Source: Flavonifractor avistercoris (lineage in GTDB: Bacteria > Bacillota > Clostridia > Oscillospirales > Oscillospiraceae). Taken from it: a stretch of 49,327 nt of DNA. The position numbers and the translations under genes were made by a program. The notes under the pieces are model-generated. The model was not told where the DNA came from. It worked only from the letters and a program-made list of their open reading frames with translations, and did not search any database. How positions within the stretch are numbered: the first letter of the stretch is position 1; the number at the start of each line of letters is the position of its first letter. Location: contig DWXT01000192.1 in the NCBI GenBank assembly GCA_019119085.1, forward strand, positions 1-49,327, in the 5' to 3' direction. Below are positions 30,358 to 38,922 of the stretch, piece after piece.

Positions 30358-31545
30358 ATGTCCAGGCTGCTGTCCAGGGAGCGGGTGCGGGATGCGATGC
30401 TGGGCCTGGCCCTGCTGTGCGCCACCCTGGCGCTGATGCTCTACCCCCAGCCCGCCATGGAGGCGGCCAGAAGCGGCCTGCGGCTGTGCTACAACGTGAT
30501 CATCCCCTCCCTGTTCCCCTTCTTCGTCCTGTCCTCCCTGGTGGTGGAGCTGGGGCTGGCGGGGTATCTGGGGCGGCTGCTGGAGGGGCTGATGCGCCCC
30601 CTGTTCCGGGTGGGCGGGGCCTGCGCCTCCGCCGTGGCTCTGGGGTTCATCGGCGGCTACCCGGTGGGGGCCAAGACCGCCATCGGCCTGTACGAGAGCG
30701 GCCAGTGCACCCGCACCGAGGCGGAGCGGCTGCTGGCCTTCTGCAACAACTCCGGCCCCGCTTTCATCCTGGGGGTGGTGGGAACCGGGGTGTTCGCCAG
30801 CAGCCGGGTGGGGGTGCTCCTCTACCTGGCCCATGCCGCCGCCTCCTGCTGCGTGGGGCTTCTGTTCCGCTTCTACCGCTCCGGGCCGGAGCGCCGGGGG
30901 ACGGCGTCCCGTCCCCAGCCCCAGTTCCGCGCTCCCCGCCTCACCGCCGCCTTCACCGGCTCCATCAAAAACGCCTTCCTCTCCACCCTGAACATCTGCG
31001 CCTTCGTGGTCTTCTTCACGGTGGTGATCCAGCTGCTCATCCGCTCCGGCCTCCTGCCGGCTCTGGCGGGGCTGCTGGGCACCCTGTTCACCCCCTTCGG
31101 CCTCACCCCGGAGTGGGCCCAGCGGCTGCTCACCGGCGCGCTGGAGCTGTCCACCGGCGTGACCACCCTCATGGGGGACGGCTCCCTCAGCGGGCGGCTG
31201 GTGGCCGCCGCCTTCATGCTGGGCTGGGCGGGCATCTCCGTCCACTGCCAGGTGCTCTCCTTCCTGGGTGGCAGCGGCCTGTCGGCGGGCACCTACCTGG
31301 CGGGCAAGCTGCTCCACGGCGGGCTGTCCGCCCTGTTCACCGCCGCCCTGGTGCGGCTGTTCCCCCTGGAGGCCCCGGTGTCCGACTACCTGGCTGAGCA
31401 GGTGGCGGGCATCGCCGGCATGGAGTTCCACAGCACCCTGGTCATCTCCACCGTCTGCGCCTGGGTGCTCTTTCTGGTGTTTCTCTTCACCGCGGCCGCC
31501 GGAGTCCGAAAAGGGCTTGGCAAGAGCCGCCGCCCCGTGCTATAA
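30358..31545 (+). CDS. YlbJ-like sporulation integral membrane protein
   Basis: A 395-residue membrane protein with about nine or ten hydrophobic segments and two nucleoside-recognition-like (gate) domains. YNVIIPSLFPFFVLSSLVVELGL, GFIGGYPVGAKTAIGLYESGQCTRTEAERLLAFCNNSGPAFILGVVG and FMLGWAGISVHCQVLSFL match the YlbJ/SpoVM-era sporulation family of Bacillus and clostridia, whose biochemical role is unknown. ATG at 30358 with GGAGG about 11 nt before it. The 3' end lies 40 bp from the next small gene. Confidence 0.82.
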   Translation: MSRLLSRERVRDAMLGLALLCATLALMLYPQPAMEAARSGLRLCYNVIIPSLFPFFVLSSLVVELGLAGYLGRLLEGLMRPLFRVGGACASAVALGFIGGYPVGAKTAIGLYESGQCTRTEAERLLAFCNNSGPAFILGVVGTGVFASSRVGVLLYLAHAAASCCVGLLFRFYRSGPERRGTASRPQPQFRAPRLTAAFTGSIKNAFLSTLNICAFVVFFTVVIQLLIRSGLLPALAGLLGTLFTPFGLTPEWAQRLLTGALELSTGVTTLMGDGSLSGRLVAAAFMLGWAGISVHCQVLSFLGGSGLSAGTYLAGKLLHGGLSALFTAALVRLFPLEAPVSDYLAEQVAGIAGMEFHSTLVISTVCAWVLFLVFLFTAAAGVRKGLGKSRRPVL

Positions 31546-31585
31546 TAGTGCTTGCGGAAAGTGGAATTGAGAGAGGGTGGAGTCC

Positions 31586-31795
31586 ATGCTGTTTCAAAAG
31601 GATATTGAGCCCCGCTGCGCCTACTGCCAGCGCGGCGCCCAGTTGGAGGACGACAAGATCCTCTGTGTCAGGAAGGGCGTGGTCTCCCCCGGCGGCAGCT
31701 GCCGCCGCTTCAAATACGACCCGCTGAAGCGGGTTCCCCCGCCGCCGGTGCTCCCCGACTTCAGCAAGCTGAAGGATGAGGATTTTTCCCTGTAG
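31586..31795 (+). CDS. Small four-cysteine protein
   Basis: A 69-residue protein with CAYC (about 12-15), a third Cys in DDKILCVRKGVV and a fourth in GGSCRRFKYDPLKRVPPPP, a spacing that would suit a small zinc ribbon. The ending DFSKLKDEDFSL is acidic. I recall similar short proteins in other clostridia but no function. ATG at 31586 with GAGAGGG about 9 nt upstream; GTG 31577 is less likely since it lies within the ribosome site region. A strong terminator follows 8 bp after the stop. Confidence 0.78.
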   Translation: MLFQKDIEPRCAYCQRGAQLEDDKILCVRKGVVSPGGSCRRFKYDPLKRVPPPPVLPDFSKLKDEDFSL

Positions 31796-31802
31796 CCACA
31801 TC

Positions 31803-31844
31803 AAAGCGCCCCTGTGCCCTTTTGGCACGGGGGCGCTTTTTTGT
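31803..31844. terminator. Bidirectional terminator
   Basis: AAAGCGCCCCTGTGCC and GGCACGGGGGCGCTTTTTT pair around a TTTT-rich loop between the small Cys protein gene (+) and the GH3 gene (-). Confidence 0.88.
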
Positions 31845-31854
31845 AAAGCAGGCG

Positions 31855-33156
31855 TCAGGAGGAGGCTTCCGTGATCTGCTCCGTGAGGGCCCCGATGCTG
31901 GCGTTGAGGGCGTCCACGTCCGGCGTGTCCACCGGGTCATTGGTCAGGCCGTATTCCGCCTTGAGGGAGAGGATGCGCTTCACGCTCTCGTCCAGGCGCT
32001 CCGGGGAGAGGCGGCCGCTGTCCACCGCCTCCAGCAGGGCGTCCCGGGCCGCCGTCAGGTTGTCCGCGCCGTGGCACACCAGCAGCAGGTCGCACCCGGC
32101 CTCCACCGCCAACACGGCGGCCTCCCCCATGCCGTAGGTGTTGGAGACCGCCCCCATGGTGAGATCGTCGGTGCACACCACGCCGTCAAAGCCCATCTCC
32201 TCCCGCAGCAGGCCGGTGACCACCCTGTGGGACAGAGAGGCGGGATAGTCGGGATCCACCTGGCTCAAAAGAATGTGGGCCACCATGACGGCGGGGGCGG
32301 AGGGGCCGGCCTGCGCGCCGAAATAGTCCTCCTGGTTCAGAACCATATTGAAGGGCACCAGCTCGCTCTGCCACAGCTCCTCCAGGCTCTTGTCCACCAC
32401 GGGCAGGGCCACATGGGAGTCCACCGAGGTGTCCCCATGGCCGGGGAAATGCTTCACCACCGGGATCACGCCCCCCTGCTCCTCCATGCTCTCCACCGCG
32501 GACATGCCGAAAAAGGCAGTCCACTCCCAGTCATTGCCGAAGGCCCGGTCGCCGATCACCGTGTTGTCGGGGTTAGACCAGATGTCCAGGCTGGGGGCGA
32601 AGTCCATGTTGAAGCCGAAGGCGGCGCACTCCTCCGCCAGCAGCGCCCCGTAGGCGGCTCCCACGCCCTCGGTGTCCAGGGTCTGCCCTACGCTCCAGGC
32701 GCTGGGGGTGCGCTCTACCTCCGGGGGCATCCGATCCACCCGGCCCCCCTCCTGATCCACGCAGAGGAACAGGGGGGTGTAGTCCCCGTTGAGATCCTTC
32801 AGGCCGTTGGTGAGCTCCGCCAGCTGCCAGGCGCTCTCCACGTTGCGGCCGAAGAGGATCACGCCGCCCACCTGGTAGTCCTGCACGGCCTGTACCGCGT
32901 CCTGCCCCAGCTGGGTGCCCTCGATACCTGCCACCAGCAGCTGGGAGACCTTCTGCTCGGTGCTCATGGCCGCCACGGCCTCCGCGATGGGGTCGGGGGT
33001 GGGGGTGGGCTCCGGCGTGGGCGTGGGGGACGGGGCGGCCGCCGGCGTGGTCTCCGCCGCCGGGGTATCGGTGGGCTGGGCCGGCCGGGCGGCGCAGCCG
33101 GCGGTCAGAACAAATACAACCAGCAATAGGCCCGCCAGAAGATTCCGTTTTGTCAT
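31855..33156 (-). CDS. Lipoprotein glycoside hydrolase family 3 (beta-N-acetylhexosaminidase-like)
   Basis: A 433-residue exported lipoprotein: signal sequence LLAGLLLVVFVLTAGC with lipobox LTAGC (Cys about 20), a Pro/Thr-rich linker (PSPTPTPEPTPTPDP, 43-57), then a GH3 barrel with GVILFGRNV, CVDQEGGRVDRM, FAPSLDIWSNPDNTVIGDRAFG, the KHFPGHGDTSVDSH motif that carries the His-Asp acid/base pair of NagZ enzymes, and nucleophile Asp in VCTDDLTMGAV. It likely releases GlcNAc from peptidoglycan fragments outside the cell. The ATG overlaps the RNase R stop (ATGA). Confidence 0.9.
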   Translation of the reverse strand: MTKRNLLAGLLLVVFVLTAGCAARPAQPTDTPAAETTPAAAPSPTPTPEPTPTPDPIAEAVAAMSTEQKVSQLLVAGIEGTQLGQDAVQAVQDYQVGGVILFGRNVESAWQLAELTNGLKDLNGDYTPLFLCVDQEGGRVDRMPPEVERTPSAWSVGQTLDTEGVGAAYGALLAEECAAFGFNMDFAPSLDIWSNPDNTVIGDRAFGNDWEWTAFFGMSAVESMEEQGGVIPVVKHFPGHGDTSVDSHVALPVVDKSLEELWQSELVPFNMVLNQEDYFGAQAGPSAPAVMVAHILLSQVDPDYPASLSHRVVTGLLREEMGFDGVVCTDDLTMGAVSNTYGMGEAAVLAVEAGCDLLLVCHGADNLTAARDALLEAVDSGRLSPERLDESVKRILSLKAEYGLTNDPVDTPDVDALNASIGALTEQITEASS

Positions 33157-35228
33157 CGCTTTTTCCGTCCTTTCCGCCCTTTGGGCACGTGCATGGCCCG
33201 GCGGTTGCCCCGGTGCTTCTCCCGCCGGGGCGGTCTGGGGGCCTCCTCCCTTTTCTCCCTGCGGGCGGCCCGGGGGAGCGGAGCCACGCCGGGGAGGGTG
33301 AAGTCGATCTGCCCCGTGGCGGGGTCGGCGGCGGCGCACATCACCTCCAGGGGAGCGCCGAAGGTGTAGGAGGCGCCGCCCCCCTCGCTCACAAGGGTGA
33401 GGCGGCTCTCGTCGTACTGCCAGCCCTGGCCGGGCAGGGCCTCCACGGGGAGCAGACCCTCCACCCCGCTGGGCAGCATGACGAACAGGCCGAAGCGGGT
33501 GACCCCCGACACCACGCCGGCAAAGGTCTCCCCCAGATGGCCGTGCATGAACTCGGCCATGTACCGCTTTTCGATCTCCCGCTCGGCGGTCTGGGCGGCG
33601 ATCTCCCGCTGGGAGGACTGCACCGCCGCCTTCTGCACCGCCGCGGCCAGCTTCTTCTCCCGCTGGCCGGTCAGCTTCCCGTCCAGCAGGGCAGTGAGGA
33701 TGCGGTGAACCATGAGATCCGGATAGCGGCGGATGGGGGAGGTGAAGTGGCAGTAGTACTTGGCCCCCAGGCCGAAGTGGCCCAGGTTTTCCCCGTCGTA
33801 GCGGGCCTTCATCAGGGCGCGGAGCACCATCATGGACACGGCGGCCTCCTCCGGCTTGCCCTTGGAAGCGTCCAGCAGCTTCTGGAGGGAGGGGCCGTCG
33901 GCCTCCTTCAGATTGTACCCCAGGGGGGCCACCATGGTGCGCAGGGCCTCGGCCTTGTCGGGGGAGGGCTTCTCGTGCACCCGGTAGACGCAGGGCTTGT
34001 CCAGCTTGTTCAGGTGCTGGGCCACGCACTCGTTGGCGGCGAGCATGAAGGACTCGATCAGGGCCTCGCTGACCCCCTGGCTGTGCACCGCCACGTCCAC
34101 CGGCGCGCCGGTGTCGTCGCAGATCACATAGCTCTCCTTGGTGTCCAGCTCCAGGGCGCCCCGCCGGCGCCGGCGGCCCTCCAGCACCCTGGACAGGGCG
34201 GCCATGTCCTCCAGCATGGGCAGGATGTCCTGATACCGCTCCTGTAGGGCGGGGGCTTGCCCCCGCCGCTGGCCGTCCAGCAGAAGATTGCAGTCCTCGT
34301 AGGTCATCCGTTCGGTGGTGCGGATCACGCTCTTGGCGATGGTGTGCTCCACCACCTCCCCCTCCGGCGTCAGGGTCATGATGCAGGACAGGGCCAGCCG
34401 GTCTGCCCGGGGATTGAGGGAACAGATGCCGTTGGACAGCTCCTTTGGCAGCATGGGCACCACCTGGTCGGCAAAGTACACCGACGTGCCCCGCTCCCAT
34501 GCCTCCAGATCCAGGGCGGAGCCCTGGGTGACGTAGTGGCTCACGTCGGCGATGTGCACCCCCAGCACCCAGCGGCCCCGGCCGTCCTTCTCCAGGCTCA
34601 CCGCGTCGTCCAGATCCTTGGAGGAGGCCCCGTCGATGGTGATGATGATCTTGTCCCGGAGATCCAGCCGCCCGACCTTGGCGGCTTCCTCCACCGTCTG
34701 GGGGGCGGCCATGGCCTCGGCCAGCACCGCGTCGGGGAAGTCCCGGCTGATGTCGTTCTGATAGAGGATGGCGGCCACGGCGCTCTCCCGCTCCCCGGCG
34801 GGGCCGAACACCTCCCGCAGGGTGCCCATGGGGGGCAGCTTGGCGCTGCCGAAGCTGGTCATGGCTACGGCGGCCCGATCCCCCGCCCGAACATTGCGGC
34901 GCTTGGTGAGCACCTGGATGGGGCCGGGCAGCTTGTCATTGTCCGGCTGGAGCCACAGCTCCCGGTTGTGTCTGGACAGAATGCCGGTGACCGTCTTGTT
35001 GGCCCGCCCGGTGACGGCGGTGACCCGGGCGGAGCGGCGGCGGCCCTCCCCCTCCTCCTCCAGGGGCTGTATGCGCACCTGGTCGCCGTGCCACGCCCCC
35101 CCGTCGGAGCGGGGCGGGATGAACCAGTCGTCCTCCCGGCTCTTTCCGTCCTCCGGCGTCACAAAGCCGAAGCCCCGGCTGGTGGCCTGATAGATGCCGG
35201 TGATCTCACCGGCCTGCTTGTCTCTCAT
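33153..35228 (-). CDS. rnr: Ribonuclease R
   Basis: A 691-residue 3'-5' exoribonuclease. Cold-shock RNA-binding region (GFGFVTPEDG near 20-29), RNB catalytic domain with RDKIIITIDGASSKDLDDAVSL (acidic metal ligands), VPMLPKELSNGICSLNP, and SPIRRYPDLMVHR, then an S1 domain (GETFAGVVSGVTRFGLFVMLPSGVEGLLPVEALPG) and a basic tail ending RKKR. Degrades structured RNA and helps rRNA quality control. Residues about 319-328 (QRRGQAPALQ) are encoded by a copy of the GC-rich intergenic repeat, see separate entry. ATG 35228 has GGAAAGGA 8 nt upstream. Lies between secG and the GH3 gene. Confidence 0.95.
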   Translation of the reverse strand: MRDKQAGEITGIYQATSRGFGFVTPEDGKSREDDWFIPPRSDGGAWHGDQVRIQPLEEEGEGRRRSARVTAVTGRANKTVTGILSRHNRELWLQPDNDKLPGPIQVLTKRRNVRAGDRAAVAMTSFGSAKLPPMGTLREVFGPAGERESAVAAILYQNDISRDFPDAVLAEAMAAPQTVEEAAKVGRLDLRDKIIITIDGASSKDLDDAVSLEKDGRGRWVLGVHIADVSHYVTQGSALDLEAWERGTSVYFADQVVPMLPKELSNGICSLNPRADRLALSCIMTLTPEGEVVEHTIAKSVIRTTERMTYEDCNLLLDGQRRGQAPALQERYQDILPMLEDMAALSRVLEGRRRRRGALELDTKESYVICDDTGAPVDVAVHSQGVSEALIESFMLAANECVAQHLNKLDKPCVYRVHEKPSPDKAEALRTMVAPLGYNLKEADGPSLQKLLDASKGKPEEAAVSMMVLRALMKARYDGENLGHFGLGAKYYCHFTSPIRRYPDLMVHRILTALLDGKLTGQREKKLAAAVQKAAVQSSQREIAAQTAEREIEKRYMAEFMHGHLGETFAGVVSGVTRFGLFVMLPSGVEGLLPVEALPGQGWQYDESRLTLVSEGGGASYTFGAPLEVMCAAADPATGQIDFTLPGVAPLPRAARREKREEAPRPPRREKHRGNRRAMHVPKGRKGRKKR
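34243..34270 (-). repeat. GC-rich palindromic repeat inside rnr, copy 3
   Basis: The reverse complement matches 42900-42927 at 27 of 28 positions, including the ending CCCTACA. It is read through in frame and gives the peptide QRRGQAPALQ in the RNB domain, where the B. subtilis protein has a shorter acidic stretch as I recall it. Confidence 0.85.
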
Positions 35229-35294
35229 ATGAAGCATCCTTTCCGCAGTCTGTCTGTTTTCCCTATTGTACCACAAAAAAGCGTCCGGGCATAC

Positions 35295-35327
35295 AAAAAG
35301 CGCCCTTCCGGTCGGAAGGGCGCTTTT
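35295..35327 (-). terminator. Terminator between secG and rnr
   Basis: AAAAGCGCCCTTCCG and CGGAAGGGCGCTTTT pair over a 2-nt loop, 10 bp after the secG stop. rnr therefore depends on read-through or on a promoter close to its start (a TACAAT -10 at 35265-35270 is possible, without a good -35). Confidence 0.85.
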
Positions 35328-35337
35328 GTGTTTCGGG

Positions 35338-35574
35338 TTACAGCAGGCACATCACAAAGGTCAGCACCACAAAGCCGATGGCCACCCACTTGGTCAGCTT
35401 GGCCAGCTTGGCGTCCCAGCTCTTGGCCTTGTTCTTGGCCATGAAGGTGTCGGCCACACCGGCAATGGCGCCGGACAGGCCCGCGCTCTTGCCGGACTGC
35501 AGCAGCACCACGGCGATCAGGAAGAGGGCGGCGGCCACCACAATAATGCTCAGAACCAGCATGGGAATGTTCAC
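35338..35574 (-). CDS. secG: Preprotein translocase subunit SecG
   Basis: A 78-residue membrane protein with two hydrophobic segments (about 5-24 and 58-77) joined by the conserved loop LLQSGKSAGLSGAIAGVADTFMAKNKAKSWDAKLAKLTK. SecG assists SecYE in protein export. The start is a GTG at 35574 with AAAGGA 9 nt upstream; the ATG seven bases further up is out of frame. The secG-rnr order is common in Firmicutes. Confidence 0.93.
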   Translation of the reverse strand: MNIPMLVLSIIVVAAALFLIAVVLLQSGKSAGLSGAIAGVADTFMAKNKAKSWDAKLAKLTKWVAIGFVVLTFVMCLL

Positions 35575-35659
35575 AATACATCGTCCTTTCGGCCCCGTTG
35601 GGGCAGTTTGTGCTATTTTCGGGCGCGGCAAATCCGCGCGTTTCTCAAACGTGAATTAC

Positions 35660-35688
35660 ATGATAGCACATTCCCGCGCCGATTGCAA
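35660..35688 (-). promoter_or_regulatory. secG promoter
   Basis: On the minus strand TTGCAA (35683-35688), 17-bp spacer, TATCAT (35660-35665), about 80 bp before the secG start. Confidence 0.7.
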
Positions 35689-35704
35689 GGGCTTTTCGCA
35701 ATTT

Positions 35705-37471
35705 TCAGCCGCCCCGGGTCAGTCTCCGGCTGGCCCGGCAGGTGGCCAGGAAGTACCCGCCGTACACCACCAGCAGCAGGAGGGCCGCCACGGTGCTGGA
35801 GGCGGCGGCGTCCACCTTGCCCACCTCGGCGATCACCTGGTTCACCGCCGTCATGCCCACCGCCGTGTGCACCAGCGCCAGAGCCAGGGGGAGGAAGAAG
35901 GAGAGGAAGACCTGAATGTCCACCGACCGGGCCCGCATGTTCTCCGGCGCGCCCAGCTGGGCCAGAATCCGGTAGCGGGGGGCGTTGTCTGCGGCCTGGG
36001 TCAGCTGCTGGAGGGCCAGCACCGCCGCCGAGGCCAGCAGGAACACCACCCCCAGATACAGCCCCATGAACACCACCAGCACCTTGGTGCCCAGCAGCTC
36101 CATCCAGGTCTCCAGCCGGGTGGTACAGCTGTAGGAACCCAGCTCGCCCAGGGTGGAAACCGCCTCCTGGAACCGCGTCTCCGCCGCATTTTTGTCACCG
36201 GCGTAGTCGGCCAGGAAGTACCAGTAGTTGACATAGGCCCCCTGGGCCTCGCCGTCGGGCAGGACGTTCAGGCACTCCCGCGTCAGGAAGGAGTCCGCCG
36301 CCTCCTGGCCCCAGCGGCCGGTAAAGGCGTCATAGACCGACTGGGTAATGGCCTGCCCCGCGTCAGAGCGGAGCACCGGGAAGGCGAGGTAGAAGGAACA
36401 CTCCGTCTCCGGATCAAAGCCCCCCTCCGCCAGCAGGGCGGGGAGGTCTGCCGGCTCCTCCCCGTCGGGGTAGAACACCAGATTGGCGTCCTGGGGGAGC
36501 TCCTCCGCCGCCATCTGCTCCACCGTGTTGTTCAGGCCCACCGCGCTGGCGGTGATGCCGACGGCCAGCAGCAGCATGAGGCAGATCACCGTCATGGAGC
36601 GGTAGGTGGTGTTGATGCGGGCGTTGAACTGCCGCAGGACGAACATGTTGAGGTTTTTAAAGTAGAGCTTCTTCCGGCTCCGGCACACCCGCAGCAGGAA
36701 GCCGGACAGGGAGCGGAAGAACAGCAGGGTGCCCAGGCTGCCCAGGCCGATCATCACCCAGAACAGGGCGTCCACCCGCAGGATGCCCCGGGTGAGGAGC
36801 ATGGCGTAGGCGATGGCAAGCAGAGCCGCCCCGGCCAGGAAGAGAGCCACCGACAACCCCAGGCTCTGGCTTTTCAGCTCCTGGTTCACCCGCTGGGCCT
36901 GCATCAGGTCGATGAGCCTGCACCGGGAGACGGCGAAGGCGTGGTAGGCCATCACCAGCAGGAAGATGGCGGCGAAGGCCAGGGCGGTCTTGCCCAGGGA
37001 GGGCAGGGAGACGGAGAAGGTGAACATGGTCATGGGCACGGCGAACAGCCCGGCGGTGAAGGCGGACAGGCCCCAGGCCGCCAGCACCCCCAGCCCCAGG
37101 CCCACCAGCAGGGCCAGCAGGCCCATGCCCGCCGTCTCCAGCAGCAGGAGCCGGGCCACCTGGCCCCGCCCCATGCCCAGCAGCAGGTAGGTGCCCAGCT
37201 CCTTCTTCCGCCGGCGGATGAGAAAGCCGGAGGCGTAGAGGATCAAAAAGGCCAGCACCACCCACACAAAGACGGAGAGCATGCCCACCAGCTCCCGGAT
37301 GGCCTGAGCCGTGGGAGCGGTGGGCCCGCTGCCCAGGTACTGGAACACCGCCTGGGTCTCCAGGGCGTTGAACACATAGAACAGGCACACGGCGAACACG
37401 ATGGTGAGGAACCACACCCCGTAGTCCTTCACGCTGCGGCCCACGTTTTTGGCGGCCAGCTTAGAGAACAT
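35705..37471 (-). CDS. BceB-type ABC transporter permease
   Basis: A 588-residue FtsX-family permease with about ten membrane segments and a large extracellular domain (about residues 330-480) between segments 7 and 8, the hallmark of BceB/VraG antimicrobial peptide detoxification and sensing permeases. It begins MFSKLAAKNVGRSVKDYGVWFLT and has RRRKKELGTYLLLGMGRGQVARLLLLE after segment 2, the ATPase contact. ATG at 37471 with GGGAGGT 10 nt upstream, overlapping the ATPase gene end by 11 bp. No BceRS-type pair is adjacent, so its sensor genes would be elsewhere. Confidence 0.88.
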   Translation of the reverse strand: MFSKLAAKNVGRSVKDYGVWFLTIVFAVCLFYVFNALETQAVFQYLGSGPTAPTAQAIRELVGMLSVFVWVVLAFLILYASGFLIRRRKKELGTYLLLGMGRGQVARLLLLETAGMGLLALLVGLGLGVLAAWGLSAFTAGLFAVPMTMFTFSVSLPSLGKTALAFAAIFLLVMAYHAFAVSRCRLIDLMQAQRVNQELKSQSLGLSVALFLAGAALLAIAYAMLLTRGILRVDALFWVMIGLGSLGTLLFFRSLSGFLLRVCRSRKKLYFKNLNMFVLRQFNARINTTYRSMTVICLMLLLAVGITASAVGLNNTVEQMAAEELPQDANLVFYPDGEEPADLPALLAEGGFDPETECSFYLAFPVLRSDAGQAITQSVYDAFTGRWGQEAADSFLTRECLNVLPDGEAQGAYVNYWYFLADYAGDKNAAETRFQEAVSTLGELGSYSCTTRLETWMELLGTKVLVVFMGLYLGVVFLLASAAVLALQQLTQAADNAPRYRILAQLGAPENMRARSVDIQVFLSFFLPLALALVHTAVGMTAVNQVIAEVGKVDAAASSTVAALLLLVVYGGYFLATCRASRRLTRGG

Positions 37472-38228
37472 CGCTCTGGTCACCTCCCAGCGCGGTCACC
37501 ACGCCGATGATCTCCCGGAAGAAGTCCCGCCGGCTCTTATCTCCCCGCTCCAGCTGGGAGAAGATCGCCCCGTCCTGGAGGAAGAGGATGCGGTGGCAGT
37601 AGCTGGCGGTGAAGGCGTCGTGGGTCACCATGAGGATGGTGGCCGCCCGCTGCCGGTTGAGCACCTCGAACCGATCCAGCAGCAGCTTGGCCGACTTGGA
37701 GTCCAGGGCGCCGGTGGGCTCGTCGGCCAGCACCAGGGCCGGGTCGGTGATGATGGCCCGGGCCGCCGCCGTCCGCTGCCGCTGGCCGCCGGAGAGCTGG
37801 TAGGGGTACTGGTTCAGGCAGTCCGCCAGGCCCAGCAGCTCCGCCGTCTCCCGCACCCGGCCCTCAATCTCCCCCGCCGGGGTCTTGCGGATGGTGAGCG
37901 CCAGGGCGATGTTCTCAAAGGCGGTGAGGGTGTCCAGCAGGTTGCAGTCCTGGAACACAAAGCCCAGCCGCTCCCGGCGGAAGCGGGTCAGCTCCCGGGC
38001 TTTCATGGCGGTCACGTCCCGGCCCTCCACCCGGATATGCCCCGCCGTGGGGGTGTCGATGGTAGCCACGCAGTTGAGCAGGGTGCTCTTGCCGCTGCCC
38101 GACGCGCCCATGACGCCCACAAACTCCCCCTTTTCCACTGTGAAGCTCACGTCATCCACCGCCCGGGTGACGCTGCCTCGCCTGCCATAGTCCCGGCGGA
38201 GATGCTCCACCGCTAAAATCGTCTCCAT
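37461..38228 (-). CDS. BceA-type ABC transporter ATPase
   Basis: A 255-residue ATPase: Walker A GASGSGKSTLLN (about 41-52), Q loop VFQDCNLLDTLTAFENIALAL, signature YQLSGGQRQRTAAARAI, Walker B ALVLADEPTGALDSKSAK and switch His MVTHDAFTASYC. The sequence is typical of the MacB/BceA branch that partners large FtsX permeases. ATG at 38228 with GAGGAGG upstream. Probably first gene of a two-gene operon induced by a BceR-type regulator, since a BceR-like operator lies about 70 bp upstream. Confidence 0.92.
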   Translation of the reverse strand: METILAVEHLRRDYGRRGSVTRAVDDVSFTVEKGEFVGVMGASGSGKSTLLNCVATIDTPTAGHIRVEGRDVTAMKARELTRFRRERLGFVFQDCNLLDTLTAFENIALALTIRKTPAGEIEGRVRETAELLGLADCLNQYPYQLSGGQRQRTAAARAIITDPALVLADEPTGALDSKSAKLLLDRFEVLNRQRAATILMVTHDAFTASYCHRILFLQDGAIFSQLERGDKSRRDFFREIIGVVTALGGDQSDVL

Positions 38229-38257
38229 GGTACGACCTCCTCATCTTGGTTGGGAAA

Positions 38258-38310
38258 ATCATACCAGAGAGATCTTAAAAAAAGCTAAACGCCCCCTTAC
38301 ACTTTTGTGA
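38258..38310 (-). promoter_or_regulatory. BceR-type operator and promoter of the BceAB-type operon
   Basis: TTACA-CTTT-TGTGA (38297-38310) fits the BceR consensus TnACA-N4-TGTnA. A -10 box TATGAT (minus strand, 38258-38263) lies downstream with no good -35, as is usual for activator-dependent bce promoters. Confidence 0.65.
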
Positions 38311-38353
38311 AGGCTTTCCGTCAGGTTTTGGACAGGATTTTTTCCGTCTGGTC

Positions 38354-38381
38354 TTGATTTATTTTTTAGATGCTTTATAAT
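38354..38381 (+). promoter_or_regulatory. ridA promoter
   Basis: TTGATT (38354-38359), 16-bp spacer, TATAAT (38376-38381). The leader has a GCCCC/GGGGC hairpin before the AGGAGGA ribosome site. Confidence 0.75.
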
Positions 38382-38448
38382 GGTCTCTGCCAACCCCGCC
38401 CCGTGGAGGGGCGAGCGCACCATACCATAGAAACAGGAGGAATTTCCC

Positions 38449-38817
38449 ATGAACGTGATTGATACCAAGAACGCCCCCGGCGCCATCGGCCCCTACTCCC
38501 AGGCCTATGAGGTCAACGGCCTGATCTTCACCTCCGGCCAGCTGCCGGTGAACCCCGCCGACGGCACCATCCCCGAGGGCATCGCCGCCCAGGCCGAGTG
38601 GAGCTGCAAGAACGTGGGCGCCATTCTGGAGGCCGCCGGCTCCGGCCTGGACAAGGTGGTCAAGACCACCTGCTTCCTGGCCGACATTGCCGACTTCGCC
38701 GCCTTCAACGAGGTGTACGGCAAGTTCTTCACCTCCAAGCCCGCCCGTTCCTGCTTCGCCGTGAAGGATCTGCCCAAGGGCGCCCTGTGCGAGATCGAGG
38801 CCATCGCCGTCAAGTAA
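38449..38817 (+). CDS. ridA: RidA family enamine/imine deaminase
   Basis: A 122-residue trimeric RidA (YjgF/YER057c/UK114) protein: NAPGAIGPYSQAYEVNGLIFTSGQLPVNPADG at the N-terminus, WSCKNVGAILEAAGSGLDKVVKTTCFLADIADFAAFNEVYGKFF, then the catalytic Arg in KPARSCFAVKDLPKGALCEIEAIA. It hydrolyses reactive 2-aminoacrylate-type enamines to keto acids and ammonia. Lying at the edge of the purine cluster with dpaL, it may clear the aminoacrylate made by diaminopropionate ammonia-lyase. Has its own promoter and a strong terminator. Confidence 0.95.
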   Translation: MNVIDTKNAPGAIGPYSQAYEVNGLIFTSGQLPVNPADGTIPEGIAAQAEWSCKNVGAILEAAGSGLDKVVKTTCFLADIADFAAFNEVYGKFFTSKPARSCFAVKDLPKGALCEIEAIAVK

Positions 38818-38836
38818 TTTCCCCCATGAACCATGC

Positions 38837-38866
38837 AAAGGCCGCGGAGTCTTCTCCGCGGCCTTT
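38837..38866 (+). terminator. ridA terminator
   Basis: AAAGGCCGCGGAG and CTCCGCGGCCTTT form a perfect 13-bp stem with a 4-nt loop, 20 bp after the stop. Confidence 0.88.
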
Positions 38867-38922
38867 GTCTGTTCTGCACAAAAAACGGCTCGGTTTTTTT
38901 CCGCCCGGTTTTGCTTTTTCCC

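Noticed and set aside
35378..37510. A 700-codon plus-strand frame opposite the BceB-type permease, and a plus-strand frame at 13826-15532 across serA
   Set aside because: Same low-complexity composition, no ribosome site, no recognisable motif; the minus-strand genes explain the sequence.
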